From assembly GCF_030518795.1 (NCBI RefSeq), contig NZ_CP130427.1:2604001-2668000 (forward strand): 64,000 bases of DNA, read 5' to 3'. This document shows, piece by piece, positions 15,664 to 24,276 of this stretch. Position numbers and translations under genes: made by a program. The notes under the pieces were generated by a model. It did no database searches, was not told the DNA's origin, and worked only from the letters and a program-made list of their open reading frames with translations. This stretch comes from Micromonospora sp. NBRC 110009 (GTDB lineage: Bacteria > Actinomycetota > Actinomycetes > Mycobacteriales > Micromonosporaceae). Numbering within the stretch: the stretch's first letter is position 1; each line of letters opens with the position of its first letter.

Positions 15664-16185
15664 ACGGGTGCCCTTCCGAGGGGCGAGTGCGTTGGGCTCC
15701 GCTGGGATGCCGTGGACCTGGCCGCGGGCGTCCTCCGGGTAGTCCGGGTCGCTGAGGAGGTGTCCGGGCACATCACGCTCAAGCCGTATCCGAAGTCACG
15801 AGCTGGCCGGCGTACCGTGCCGCTGCCGCCTTTCGTCGTCCAGGCGCTGACCGACCACCGCCAGTCCTTCGAGACTGGCACCGAAGGGCTGATCTTCGTC
15901 GCTCGGACCGGCGAACCGCTCAAGCGGGGCACGTTTCGGGCGCGGATCTGGAAGCCGTCGCTGCAACGGGCGGGACTGCCGCTCGGGCTTCGGTTCCACG
16001 ATCTTCGACACTCGTACGCGACCTGGCTCGTGTCCGACGGCGTGCCGATCAACGATGTGGCGAAGGTCATGGGGCACGAGCAGACGTCCACGACCTTGAA
16101 CCGCTACACGCACTCGACCCGTGATCGGGATCGCAGGGTGCTCGCCTCGTTTGCTGCCTTCTCGCTGCCTCAGGAGGAGCGGTGA
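15664..16185 (+). pseudogene. Tyrosine integrase, C-terminal remnant
   Basis: Sequence from about 15679 reads RGECVGLRWDAVDL, the Box I region of phage-type integrases, and continues through HDLRHSYATWL (His-x-x-Arg) and GHEQTSTTLNRYTH (His and nucleophilic Tyr). The N-terminal arm-binding and core-binding domains are missing. At the Box I position where the first catalytic Arg normally sits the frame reads Leu-Pro-Arg-Gly-Glu, so that Arg appears lost. The only in-frame start is GTG 15712, after Box I. It ends 5 nt before the right att repeat region, the normal place for the element's int gene. It is presumably inactive. Confidence 0.8.
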
Positions 16186-16196
16186 TTCCCAGAAAT

Positions 16197-16318
<122 letters not shown>

Positions 16319-16385
16319 AGGCGTGCCGACAAATAGTAGCCCACCCGCTCCGATGGTCAAACTCGGTACCCCCGGGGCCGGGCGG

Positions 16386-17279
16386 TCAGCGGGGGATCAG
16401 GGTCAGCACGCTCGCCTCCGGCGGGCAGGCGAAGCGGACCGGGGCGGTGGGGTGCGTACCGAGGCCGGCGGAGACGTGCAGCCAGGAGTCCGAGCCGGGC
16501 CAGCGGTGCAGCCCGCGGGCCATCGAGCGGGGCAGCCCGCAGTTGGTCACCAGGGCGCCGTAGCCGGGCAGGCAGACCTGTCCGCCGTGGGTGTGGCCGG
16601 CGAGCAGCAGCCCGAAGCCGTCCGCCGCCATCCGGTCCAGCACCGCGGGCTCCGGCGAGTGGGCCAGGGCGATGGAGAGGGCGGTCCCGCTGCTCACCGG
16701 ACCGGCCACCGCGTCGTAGTCGTCCCGCTCGATGTGCGGGTCGTCCACGCCGGCCAGCTCGATCTCGCGGCCCCCGGCCTTGAGCGTGGTCCGCGCGTTG
16801 TTGAGGTCCGCCCAGCCCGCGCCGGTGAAGACATCGCACAGTTCGTCGTACGGCAGCGGGACGCCCTCGGTGTACTCCCGGTCGGGCAGGAAGTAGGTGA
16901 ACGGGTTCTTCCAGACCGGGCCGGTGTAGTCGTTGGAGCCGAAGACGAAGGCGCCGGGCAGGTCGAGCAGCGGTTGCAGGGCCCGCAGCACGCCCGGGAC
17001 GGCGTCCGGGTCAGCCATGTTGTCCCCGGTGACCACCACCAGGTCCGGGTCGAGCGCGGCCAGCGAGGCCACCCAGTCCTGCTTGCGCCGCTGGTTCGGC
17101 GTCATGTGCAGGTCCGACAGGTGCAGCACGCGCAGCGGCTCGGCGTCCGTGGGGAGCACCGGCACGTCGTACCGGCGCAGGGTGAACATGTTGCGCTCGA
17201 CGAGCGACGCGTACGCCAGGGTGGCGGCACCGGCGGCGACGGTCCCGGCGGCGAGCCGGAATAGTGTGCGCTTTCGCAT
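16386..17279 (-). CDS. Membrane-anchored metallophosphoesterase (Rv3683-like)
   Basis: The 297-residue protein has an N-terminal hydrophobic segment (about 7-26) preceded by MRKR, which fits an anchor or uncleaved signal. The calcineurin-like phosphoesterase core has HLSDLHM, VVTGDNMAD, GSNDYTG (the usual GNHD is altered here) and AGHTHGGQV, all metal-ligand motifs. The substrate is unknown; relatives are called YkuE/phosphohydrolase. ATG 17279 gives the expected N-terminus and lies 7 nt after a TACCCT box. It pairs divergently with the YqeY gene 25 nt away. In mycobacteria the orthologue is also next to ponA2. Confidence 0.85.
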   Translation of the reverse strand: MRKRTLFRLAAGTVAAGAATLAYASLVERNMFTLRRYDVPVLPTDAEPLRVLHLSDLHMTPNQRRKQDWVASLAALDPDLVVVTGDNMADPDAVPGVLRALQPLLDLPGAFVFGSNDYTGPVWKNPFTYFLPDREYTEGVPLPYDELCDVFTGAGWADLNNARTTLKAGGREIELAGVDDPHIERDDYDAVAGPVSSGTALSIALAHSPEPAVLDRMAADGFGLLLAGHTHGGQVCLPGYGALVTNCGLPRSMARGLHRWPGSDSWLHVSAGLGTHPTAPVRFACPPEASVLTLIPR

Positions 17280-17286
17280 GGCGTTC

Positions 17287-17292
17287 AGGGTA
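17287..17292 (-). promoter_or_regulatory. -10 box (TACCCT) of the metallophosphoesterase gene
   Basis: On the minus strand TACCCT ends 7 nt before ATG 17279, implying a leaderless transcript. It overlaps the opposing -10 box at 17291-17296 by 2 bp. Confidence 0.55.
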
Positions 17293-17296
17293 GTTT
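17291..17296 (+). promoter_or_regulatory. -10 box (TAGTTT) of the YqeY gene
   Basis: TAGTTT ends 8 nt before ATG 17305 with no ribosome-binding site between. Its -35 region must lie inside the divergent gene. Confidence 0.5.
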
Positions 17297-17304
17297 GACC
17301 GTCC

Positions 17305-17760
17305 ATGAGCACGCTGAAGGACCGTCTCACCACCGACATGCGCGCCGCCCTGAAGGCGCGCGACGAGCTGACCACCTCCACGCTGCGGATGGCCCTCGCG
17401 GCCGTCGGCAACGCCGAGGTCGCCGGGAAGCAGAAGCGCGAGCTCAGCGACGACGAGGTGCTCGCGGTGCTGACCAAGGAGGCGAAGAAGCGGCGCGAGG
17501 CCGCGACCGCCTTCGCCGACGCGGGTCGCAGCGAGCAGGCGGGCAAGGAGACCGCCGAGGGCGAGGTGCTGGAGCGGTACCTGCCCAAGCAGCTCTCCGA
17601 CGCCGAGCTGACCGACCTGGTCGCGGAGGCGCTCGCCGCGGGCGGCTTCACCGGCAAGGCGCAGATGGGCCCGGCCATGAAGGCGGCCCAGGCCGCGGTG
17701 GCCGGCCGGGCCGAGGGTGGTCGGGTCGCCGCCGAGGTACGCCGGCAGCTCGGCCTCTGA
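17305..17760 (+). CDS. GatB/YqeY-domain protein
   Basis: The 151-residue cytoplasmic protein covers the whole YqeY family. The N-terminal helices (LKDRLTTDMRAALKARDELT) are followed by the conserved RREAATAFADAGR and ERYLPKQLSDAEL, and the GatB-like C-terminal tail domain has the conserved MGPAMKAA segment. The domain binds tRNA in GatB; the free-standing protein has no settled function, though amidation-related roles have been proposed. It has a leaderless start at ATG 17305. Confidence 0.88.
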   Translation: MSTLKDRLTTDMRAALKARDELTTSTLRMALAAVGNAEVAGKQKRELSDDEVLAVLTKEAKKRREAATAFADAGRSEQAGKETAEGEVLERYLPKQLSDAELTDLVAEALAAGGFTGKAQMGPAMKAAQAAVAGRAEGGRVAAEVRRQLGL

Positions 17761-17777
17761 CCGGGCCGGACGACGAA

Positions 17778-17810
17778 GCGGGCGGGCACCCACCTGGGGT
17801 GCCCGCCCGC
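17778..17810. terminator. Bidirectional hairpin terminator
   Basis: A perfect 14-bp stem (17778-17791 with 17797-17810) with a 5-nt loop lies between the convergent YqeY and PBP genes. Confidence 0.88.
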
Positions 17811-17824
17811 CGTCGTTCCTCGGG

Positions 17825-20245
17825 TCAGCGGCGTGGTGGCCGGCCCGGGCCGTTGCCGTTCGGTGGAGGTGTGGCGCCGCCGTCCGGCTTGCCGCCGCCG
17901 GCGCTGACCTCGATCATCACCACGCCGCCCTTGATGGTGCGCCCGTCCGGGCTGGTGCCGGCGGCGGTGCCCGCCGGGCACTCGGACGGGACCTTGCTGC
18001 TGGACACCACCGGCTCGAAGCCGGCGCCGCGCAGCCGCGACTTGGCGGTCTCGACCGACTCGCACTTCACCCCGGGGATGGAGCGCTGGTCACCTGCGAT
18101 GATCTTGCCGCTGGGCGGAGTGAAGTCGATCCGCTCCTTGCCCTTCATGGCGTCCCGCAGCGTCTCGTACACCGCCGGGTTGATGCCGGTCGGGACGTCG
18201 TGGCCCATCTTCTGGTTGGTCTGCGGCCAGTCCGGGTCAGCCTCGATGCCGGCCACCGCGTACTGCTTGGTCATGGCGACCAGCGCGGAGGTCTTGTCCG
18301 AGTCGGTGGTGCCGGACTTGCCGGCGACCGGGGCGTTGACGATCCGGTGCACGTTGCCCGCCGTGGCGGTCTTGCACTTGGAGGTCGACGACCGGTCACC
18401 GACCGGGCAGCGGGCGGCATCCACGGCGGCCCGGGCCACCTGGGTGCTGATCCGCTGCTCGCAGTGCGGGTTGGCGATGTCCAGCTTGTCGCCGTCCGGG
18501 CCGCGGATCTCCTGCACCGGGATCGGCTCGCAGTACTTGCCGTCGGCGGCCAGGGTCGCGTAGGCGTTGGCCAGCTCCAGCGGGGTGGTCTGCGAGACGC
18601 CCAGGGTGAACGCGCCCCACTGGTGCGCGGCGTCCTTGTTCGCGGCGAACTTGGCGTCGTTGGGCGCCCGGAAGGTGATGCCGAGCTTCTCGGCGGCCTT
18701 CACCACGTTCTCGGCGCCGACCCGCTGCTGGAGCGCGACGAAGAAGGTGTTGACCGAGAAGCCGAACGCGCTCCACATGTTGTGCACGCCGGCCATCGAC
18801 TTCGAGGCGTTCTGCGGGCAGTAGAAGTGCGTGCCCGCGCAGGCGGCCGGGTTGCCCGAGTCGATGATGTACTCGGACTTGAACTGCGGCTGCGCGTTGA
18901 TGGTGTAGTCGAGCGGGTAGCCCTTCTCCAGGGCCGCCACCAGGGTGAACATCTTGAAGGTCGAGCCGGCCTGGTAGCCGGTGATGCCACCGCCGCCGGT
19001 GATCAGCGGATTGACCGTGTTCGGGCGGTTGCCCCGGATGTCCTTGCCGGCCTTCTTCGGGTCGCTGGAGATCTTGTTCTGCGGGTGGTTCGGGTCGTCG
19101 AGCTTGAAGTTCCGGTTGACCGCGATGGCCCGGACCCGGCCGCTGCCCGGCTCGATCACCGCGACCATCCGGGCGGCCTTGTTGTCCTCGCTCAGGTGGT
19201 TGCGGACCGCCTTGTCGGCGGCCTTCTGCGCCTGGGTGTCGAGGCTGGTGGTGATGGTGTAGCCGCCGCTCTTCAGCCGGCGCTCCCGGTCGTACGAGGT
19301 CGACCCGAACGTCTCCTGCTGCATCCACCAGCGGTAGAAGTAGTCGCAGAAGAAGCCCCAGGTGCGGGTGTTGGTGGCGACGCAGCCGTTCGGGGTGCGC
19401 TTGTTCTTGACCTTGAGCGTGATCTTCTTGGCCTGGTCGGCCTGCTCCTGGGTGATGGCGCCGATCTGCACCATGTTCTGGATGACGTAGTCACGCCGCC
19501 CGACCGCCTCCGGGTAGCCGGTCTTGGTGGTGGGGTCGAACGCGGTCGGCGCCTTCACCATGCCGGCCAGCATGGCCGACTCCTGGATGTCGAGCTTGCT
19601 CGGCACCTTGCCGAAGTAGACCTGGCTGGCGGCGTAGATGCCGTACGCGCCGTTGCCGAAGGCGGCGATGTTCAGGTAGCGCTCCAGGATCTCGTCCTTG
19701 GAGAGCTCCTTGTCGATCTGCAGCGCGTAGCGCATCTCGCGCAGCTTGCGGGCGCTGGTGTCCTCGGTCGCGGCGACCACGTCGGCCGGGTGGGTGGCCG
19801 AGTAGGAGATGGCCAGCCGGACGTACTGCATGGTCAGCGTCGACGCGCCCTGCCGGGAGGCCCCGGACTGGTTGTTGACGAACGCCCGCGCCACGCCGTT
19901 GAGGTCGACGCCGTTGTGCTTGTAGAAGTCGTGGTCCTCGGCCGCGATGATGGCCTTCTGCATCACCGGCGCGATGTCCTTGAGCTTGACGTCGCGCCGG
20001 TTCTCGTCGTACATCGTGGCGAGCGGCGTCTTGCCGTCCGAGGCGAGCAGGTAACTGATCTGCGGCGCGCGCGCCACCGTCAGCTCCTTGGGGAGCGCAC
20101 CGAAGGTTTCCGCCCCCGCCTTGGCGGCCAGTCCGGACATCGCCACCGCGGGGAAGGCCGCCGCCGCGACCACCACGCCGGCCAACAGGCCACAGATGAG
20201 TAGCGATGCGGCGTTGGTCAGCACATTGTGGTCACGTTTCCGCAT
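17825..20245 (-). CDS. Class A penicillin-binding protein with PASTA-like C-terminus (PonA2-like)
   Basis: The 806-residue bifunctional enzyme polymerises and cross-links peptidoglycan at the outer membrane face. It has a short cytoplasmic MRKRD, one membrane segment (about 15-38), and a GT51 glycosyltransferase with IIAAEDHDFYKHNGVD (about 95-115) and RQGASTLTMQYVR. The transpeptidase has GSTFKM (active Ser about 427), SVN and KSGTT. The last 100 residues contain one PASTA-like repeat (IPGVKCESVETAKSRLRGAG) before a Gly/Pro tail. Start 20245 is supported by GAGGTG 6 nt upstream. It is divergent from wblA, as in mycobacteria and streptomycetes. Confidence 0.93.
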   Translation of the reverse strand: MRKRDHNVLTNAASLLICGLLAGVVVAAAAFPAVAMSGLAAKAGAETFGALPKELTVARAPQISYLLASDGKTPLATMYDENRRDVKLKDIAPVMQKAIIAAEDHDFYKHNGVDLNGVARAFVNNQSGASRQGASTLTMQYVRLAISYSATHPADVVAATEDTSARKLREMRYALQIDKELSKDEILERYLNIAAFGNGAYGIYAASQVYFGKVPSKLDIQESAMLAGMVKAPTAFDPTTKTGYPEAVGRRDYVIQNMVQIGAITQEQADQAKKITLKVKNKRTPNGCVATNTRTWGFFCDYFYRWWMQQETFGSTSYDRERRLKSGGYTITTSLDTQAQKAADKAVRNHLSEDNKAARMVAVIEPGSGRVRAIAVNRNFKLDDPNHPQNKISSDPKKAGKDIRGNRPNTVNPLITGGGGITGYQAGSTFKMFTLVAALEKGYPLDYTINAQPQFKSEYIIDSGNPAACAGTHFYCPQNASKSMAGVHNMWSAFGFSVNTFFVALQQRVGAENVVKAAEKLGITFRAPNDAKFAANKDAAHQWGAFTLGVSQTTPLELANAYATLAADGKYCEPIPVQEIRGPDGDKLDIANPHCEQRISTQVARAAVDAARCPVGDRSSTSKCKTATAGNVHRIVNAPVAGKSGTTDSDKTSALVAMTKQYAVAGIEADPDWPQTNQKMGHDVPTGINPAVYETLRDAMKGKERIDFTPPSGKIIAGDQRSIPGVKCESVETAKSRLRGAGFEPVVSSSKVPSECPAGTAAGTSPDGRTIKGGVVMIEVSAGGGKPDGGATPPPNGNGPGRPPRR

Positions 20246-20646
20246 CCAGGTCACCTCGACAGGGTACGCGAGTAGGGAACGAGGGGCGCGCGGGGAAGTT
20301 TCCCCATTTCCTGCGCGCGCCGGCCTCGTTGTGCTAAACGCACGAACCCTGGTGCGAGGTTGCGTGAACCCGCGAGAAGTCTCCCCCGAACGGGGGAGCC
20401 GCGCAGCGTTTTCAGGAAGCTCGGCCGGGTAGACGGCGGGCGAAAGCCCGGGAAGCCGGGAGTGTCCGTAATGATGGATTTCGCCGACAACGTTGCGTAA
20501 TCGGGTGACTACCCAGCATGATGGTGACCGCGACAGAGCCACACGTCGTCCGCGCCGCCCTGGGGAGGTCGGTCGGACGACCGGGGGGTTGATTCGACGG
20601 CTGGTCGCCCGAAGTCGGTAGGCAAGGCAAGGGGGGACGTGTACAG
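20246..20646. other. Divergent promoter region between the PBP gene and wblA
   Basis: This 401-bp intergenic stretch contains no supported gene. It is less GC-rich around 20455-20525 and should carry the promoters of both genes. Long leaders are typical for wbl genes. I cannot place a -10/-35 pair with confidence. Confidence 0.5.
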
Positions 20647-20967
20647 ATGGGCATGATCACTGACTGGCCGTCACTGGCGGCATGTCAGAACGGGGACCCG
20701 GACGCGTTGTTCGTACAGGGCGCCGAACAGAACGTGGCAAAGAGGATCTGCCGGAGCTGCCCAGTGCGGTACGAGTGCCTGGCCGACGCGCTCGACAACC
20801 GGATCGAGTTCGGGGTGTGGGGTGGCATGACCGAACGCGAGCGCCGGGCGTTGCTGCGCCGTCACCCGCAGGTGACCAGTTGGCGAAAGATGTTCGAGGC
20901 CGCCATGAGGAAGAACGCCAAGGACAAGGCCGGCAAGGACAAGGTCCTGGTGACCACCGCCAACTGA
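20647..20967 (+). CDS. wblA: WhiB-family iron-sulfur transcription factor (WblA/WhiB4)
   Basis: The 106-residue protein has the four cluster-binding Cys at 13, 35, 38 and 44 (C-x21-C-x2-C-x5-C) and the GVWGGMTERERR turn with a downstream basic patch and Lys-rich tail, all diagnostic of WhiB proteins. Its identity as WblA/WhiB4 rests on its place between ponA-type PBP and Get3-like ATPase genes, as in S. coelicolor and M. tuberculosis. Known relatives sense redox/NO through a 4Fe-4S cluster and control development, antibiotic production or oxidative-stress genes with the sigma factor. A G-rich ribosome-binding site precedes ATG 20647. Confidence 0.9.
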   Translation: MGMITDWPSLAACQNGDPDALFVQGAEQNVAKRICRSCPVRYECLADALDNRIEFGVWGGMTERERRALLRRHPQVTSWRKMFEAAMRKNAKDKAGKDKVLVTTAN

Positions 20968-21002
20968 CCGAGCAGGTCATCCGGCCGACCGGTCGCCGCG
21001 CC

Positions 21003-22151
21003 TCACGGCCGGCTGATCGCCTCGCCGATCGTCCGCAGCCCGTCGACGTCGTGCACGTCGGCGGGCTGCGCCGTCACCGACACCGCCGGCACCGTCGGGA
21101 ACGCCTCGGTGAACCGGGCCGCCACCCGCTGCTCGCGTACCGCCTGCTGGGCCAGCGCGGCGTGGGCGCGCAGCACCTCGACGGCGCCCGCGTGCCCGCC
21201 CGCGCCGGCCAGCCGCTCGGCGGCGGCCAGGCTGTCGGCGGCGCTCAGCTGAGGCACCGCCGGGCGGTGCACCCGGTTGAGCACCAGGCCGGCCAGCGGC
21301 ATCCGCTCCTCGCGCAGCCGGCCGGCGAAGTAGGCGGCCTCCCGTACCGCGTCCGCCTCCGGGGCCGCGACCAGCAGGAACGCCGTCTCCCGGGCCTGCA
21401 GGATCCGGTACGTCTGCTCCGCCCGCTGCCGGAAACCGCCGAACATCGAGTCCAGCGCGGCGACGAAGCCGGAGAGGTCGGTGAGCAGTTGGGCGCCGAG
21501 CACCTTCTGCACCACCTTCGAGAAAATCCCGAAGCTGGCCGTCACGAAGCTGAACATGCTCCGGCCGCCGCTGCGCGCCGGGGCGAGCAGCAGCCGCAGC
21601 ATCCGGCCGTCGAGGAAGCGGGAGAGCCGGGCCGGGGCGTCGAGGAAGTCCAGCGCCGAGCGGGACGGCGGGGTGTCCACCACGATCAGGTCCCACTCGC
21701 CCCGGGCGTGCAACTGGCCCAGCTTCTCCATCGCCATGTATTCCTGTGTGCCGGCGAAGGTGGAGCTCATGGCCTGGTAGAAGGGGTTGGCGAAGATCTC
21801 CGCCGCCTTCGCCGGATCGGTGTGCTGGAGCACCACGTCGTCGAAGGTGCGCTTCATGTCGAGCATCATGGCGTGCAGCTCACCGCCGCTGGCCTCGACG
21901 TCGATCCCCTTGACCTGGCGCGGGTTGTTGCCCAGCTCGGTCAGGCCGAGCGACTGGGCCAGCCGGCGGGCCGGGTCGATGGTGAGCACCACCGTGCGCC
22001 GACCGTGCCGCTCGGCCGCCCGCAGCGCCAGCGCCGCCGCGGTGGTCGTCTTGCCCACTCCGCCGGCCCCGCAGCAGACCACGATCCGCACGCCGGGATC
22101 GGCGAGGATCTGGTCGACGTCCAGCGGTGGCGCCGCGTCTTCGGAAGGCAC
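21003..22151 (-). CDS. ArsA/Get3-family ATPase (Rv3680/BagB-like)
   Basis: The 382-residue cytoplasmic ATPase has the deviant Walker A GAGGVGKTTTAAALA (about 28-42) and switch regions LTIDPARRLAQSLGL and VVDTPPSRSALDFLD. A C-terminal ATPase half includes VAAPEADAVREAAYF. It is the second gene of a tandem pair matching Rv3679-Rv3680, which form a Get3-like complex linked to survival on glycerol and reactive carbonyl stress in mycobacteria (established for that pair, inferred here). GTG 22151 follows TACGCT by 6 nt, so this gene may also have its own leaderless transcript. Confidence 0.88.
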   Translation of the reverse strand: MPSEDAAPPLDVDQILADPGVRIVVCCGAGGVGKTTTAAALALRAAERHGRRTVVLTIDPARRLAQSLGLTELGNNPRQVKGIDVEASGGELHAMMLDMKRTFDDVVLQHTDPAKAAEIFANPFYQAMSSTFAGTQEYMAMEKLGQLHARGEWDLIVVDTPPSRSALDFLDAPARLSRFLDGRMLRLLLAPARSGGRSMFSFVTASFGIFSKVVQKVLGAQLLTDLSGFVAALDSMFGGFRQRAEQTYRILQARETAFLLVAAPEADAVREAAYFAGRLREERMPLAGLVLNRVHRPAVPQLSAADSLAAAERLAGAGGHAGAVEVLRAHAALAQQAVREQRVAARFTEAFPTVPAVSVTAQPADVHDVDGLRTIGEAISRP

Positions 22152-22157
22152 CAATCG

Positions 22158-22163
22158 AGCGTA
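22158..22163 (-). promoter_or_regulatory. -10 box (TACGCT) before the second ArsA-like gene
   Basis: It lies on the minus strand, 6 nt from GTG 22151, in the 57-nt gap after the first ATPase gene. It suggests internal leaderless transcription. Confidence 0.45.
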
Positions 22164-22208
22164 TCGGTCGGGAGGGTGTCTCTGCTCCGGGCCGGCCGCA
22201 GGTGTGAG

Positions 22209-23186
22209 TCAATCCGCCCGGACGAGCGCCGCGGCCAGCGTCTCCAGCCCGGCCCGGTCCACCCCGTCCGGGAGCAGCGGCAGTTCGGTCAGGGGCAGGT
22301 CCAGCTCCGCCAGCTCGTCCCGGAGCGAGTCCTCCAGCTCCCGGCGTACCCGCTGGTCCCGAGCCTCCTGGACGAGCCCGGACACGGTCCGGCCGTCGGT
22401 CGGCAGGCCCGCGGCGGCCAGCCCCCGCTTCAGCTCGGCCGCGGTCACCCCGCGACCCGCCGGCACCGGCGGCCGGGTCCCGTTGACGATCACCCGACCC
22501 ACCGGGAAGCCCAACTGGGTCAGCTCGTCGATCGCGTCGACCGTCTCCTGGACCGGCATCTCCTCCAGCAGCGTCACCACGTGCACGGCGGTCATCGGCG
22601 AGCGGAGCAGCGCCGCGACCCCCTCGCTCTGGGTCTTGATCGGGCCGACCTTGGCCAGCCGGGCGGTCTCGGCGGTGACGTTGAGGAAGCGGCCGATCCG
22701 CCCGGTCGGCGGCGCGTCCAGCACCACCGCGTCGTAGGTCCGGCGCTGGCCGGTGGTGCGGGTGGTGGCCTCCTTGACCTTGCCGGTGAGCAGCACGTCC
22801 CGCAGGCCCGGGGCGATGGTGGTGGCGAAGTCGATGGCGCCGAACTTGCGCAGCGCCCGGCCGGCCGCGCCGAGCTTGTAGAACATGTCCAGGTATTCGA
22901 GGAGCGCCTCCTCGGCGTCCACCGCCAGCGCCCGCACCTCGCCGCCGCCCGGGGCGCCGGTCAGGTGCCGCTCCTCGTAGGGCAGCGGGTCGGTCTCGAA
23001 GAGCTGGGCGATGCCCTGCCGCCCCTCCACCTCGACCAGCAGGGTGCGCCGGCCGCCGGCGGCCAGCCCGAGGGCCAGCGCCGCGGCCACGCTGGTCTTG
23101 CCTGTGCCGCCCTTGCCGGTCACCACGTGGAGGCGGGCCGGCCACCCGGTGCCGGCCGGTTCGGCCGGATGCTCAGCTGCTGCCAC
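22209..23186 (-). CDS. ArsA/Get3-family ATPase (Rv3679/BagA-like)
   Basis: The 325-residue partner ATPase carries Walker A TGKGGTGKTSVAAALALGLA (about 23-42), LLVEVEGRQGIAQLF and VVLDAPPTGRIGRFL, the SIMIBI-class nucleotide and switch motifs. Arsenite-binding Cys residues of true ArsA are absent, so arsenic export is unlikely. It lies first in the pair and probably forms a heteromer with the 21003-22151 product. Start GTG 23186 is 6 nt from a TAGGCT box. Confidence 0.88.
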   Translation of the reverse strand: MAAAEHPAEPAGTGWPARLHVVTGKGGTGKTSVAAALALGLAAGGRRTLLVEVEGRQGIAQLFETDPLPYEERHLTGAPGGGEVRALAVDAEEALLEYLDMFYKLGAAGRALRKFGAIDFATTIAPGLRDVLLTGKVKEATTRTTGQRRTYDAVVLDAPPTGRIGRFLNVTAETARLAKVGPIKTQSEGVAALLRSPMTAVHVVTLLEEMPVQETVDAIDELTQLGFPVGRVIVNGTRPPVPAGRGVTAAELKRGLAAAGLPTDGRTVSGLVQEARDQRVRRELEDSLRDELAELDLPLTELPLLPDGVDRAGLETLAAALVRAD

Positions 23187-23192
23187 CCGTCG

Positions 23193-23198
23193 AGCCTA
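23193..23198 (-). promoter_or_regulatory. -10 box (TAGGCT) of the ArsA-like pair
   Basis: The minus-strand TAGGCT ends 6 nt before GTG 23186, giving a leaderless start. Confidence 0.55.
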
Positions 23199-23212
23199 TC
23201 CAGCCGCCCGAC

Positions 23213-23869
23213 TCAGGCGACCTCGCAGACCCACCAACCCGTCTTCCGCACCACCGTGAAGCGCAGGTCCTGGTTGGCCACCTTCTCGTCGGAGGTGGTC
23301 ATGGTGACCCTGGTGCTGACGGTCGCCCGCTCGCCGGTCTGGTTGTCCACCTTCGGCGTGGTCCACCGGAACCGCGGGCTCTGGTACTTGGTGGCGTAGT
23401 TCCGCACCTCGGCGACCTTGGCGGCGATCTTCTCGTCGTCCCGGGACGCGGAGCAGACGAAGGTGGCCGCCTTCCGGGCGTCCCGGTCCTTGTAGACCGC
23501 GGTGAGGAAGTTGTCCACCGCGACCGCCGGCTCCTTGGCCCCCTGCCCGTTCTCGGCGTTGCGCAGGGTGAGGAAGGCGGCCGTGCCGCCACCGCCGCAG
23601 AGCAGCACCACCGCGGCCAGCACGATCGAGGCGATCAGCAGCCCGCGCCGCTTCTTCGGGGCCGGGTCCGGGTACGGCGGATAGCCGGGGCCCGGTGGCG
23701 GGAAGGCCCCGGGGGTCGGCGGCGGGTAGGCCCCAGGGCCCGGTGGCGGGTAGGCCCCGGGGGCCGGTGGCGGGAAGGTCCCGGGGGTCGGCGCGGCGCC
23801 GACGGGCGGCTGCTCGGGCGACGGGCCACCGGGCGAGCCGGCGGGGCCGCCGATGGGCGGTTGGGTCAT
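23213..23869 (-). CDS. Membrane-anchored protein with Pro-rich cytoplasmic tail and DUF4878-like exodomain
   Basis: The 218-residue protein starts with about 70 residues of Pro/Gly-rich repeats (several APGAYPPPGP-type units). A basic KKRR and one membrane helix (about 76-98, LLIASIVLAAVVLLCGG) follow, then an extracytoplasmic domain of about 110 residues. The exodomain (AVDNFLTAVYKDRDARKAA... ending VRKTGWWVCEV) fits the NTF2-like/DUF4878 lipoprotein and kinase-partner type, with two Cys that could form a disulfide. ATG 23869 follows a GGGGGAAG site. The function is unknown. Confidence 0.75.
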   Translation of the reverse strand: MTQPPIGGPAGSPGGPSPEQPPVGAAPTPGTFPPPAPGAYPPPGPGAYPPPTPGAFPPPGPGYPPYPDPAPKKRRGLLIASIVLAAVVLLCGGGGTAAFLTLRNAENGQGAKEPAVAVDNFLTAVYKDRDARKAATFVCSASRDDEKIAAKVAEVRNYATKYQSPRFRWTTPKVDNQTGERATVSTRVTMTTSDEKVANQDLRFTVVRKTGWWVCEVA

Positions 23870-24227
23870 GTCTTCCCCCGGGGTGCGGCGCCCTCGCCGC
23901 CCCAGGCGACGGACGCATGATCGAGCGTGGCGCACGAGCGTGGCTCGCCCGTCCAGACCGGAAGGGTATCGGTCGATGGGCGACTTGCCAGCCCCGCGTC
24001 TGCGGTCGCCGTCCGCGCCGGCCGCTGTGGAACGGGAAACGGACGGCCGCCGGCCTGAGGTGCGCCGCATTTGTGACTGCAGGTGATCGGGCCGGCGCGT
24101 CCCGTTGCTGGGCCGTCGGCGCGGGTGCCGGCTGCCGCTCAACGAGCGGTCCCACCGCCAACCGGGCGCGCTGATCCGCGCGGGACACCTGAGCAGCGTC
24201 CCGCGTCCGGGTAGGTCCGCCGGACCG
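23870..24227. other. Intergenic region between divergent genes
   Basis: I see no convincing gene in this 358-bp stretch. Translations in all frames are Arg/Pro-rich without motifs. It should contain the promoter of the minus-strand membrane gene, and the next TAGGCT box begins at 24228. Confidence 0.5.
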
Positions 24228-24233
24228 TAGGCT
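24228..24233 (+). promoter_or_regulatory. -10 box (TAGGCT) of the DUF4177-RidA unit
   Basis: TAGGCT lies about 44 nt before ATG 24277. Unlike many genes here this one has a leader and a ribosome-binding site (GGGAG at 24262-24266). Confidence 0.4.
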
Positions 24234-24276
24234 GTGCCTGACCGAAGTCCATGCCAGGCAAGGGAGCCTCTACCCG

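Noticed and set aside
15249..16091. Minus-strand open frame across the integrase region
   Set aside because: It is antisense to clear tyrosine-recombinase motifs and lacks any protein-like pattern.
22209..23186. Arsenic-resistance pump ATPase
   Set aside because: The arsenite-binding Cys residues are missing and there are no ars genes; the context matches the Get3-like Rv3679-Rv3680 pair.
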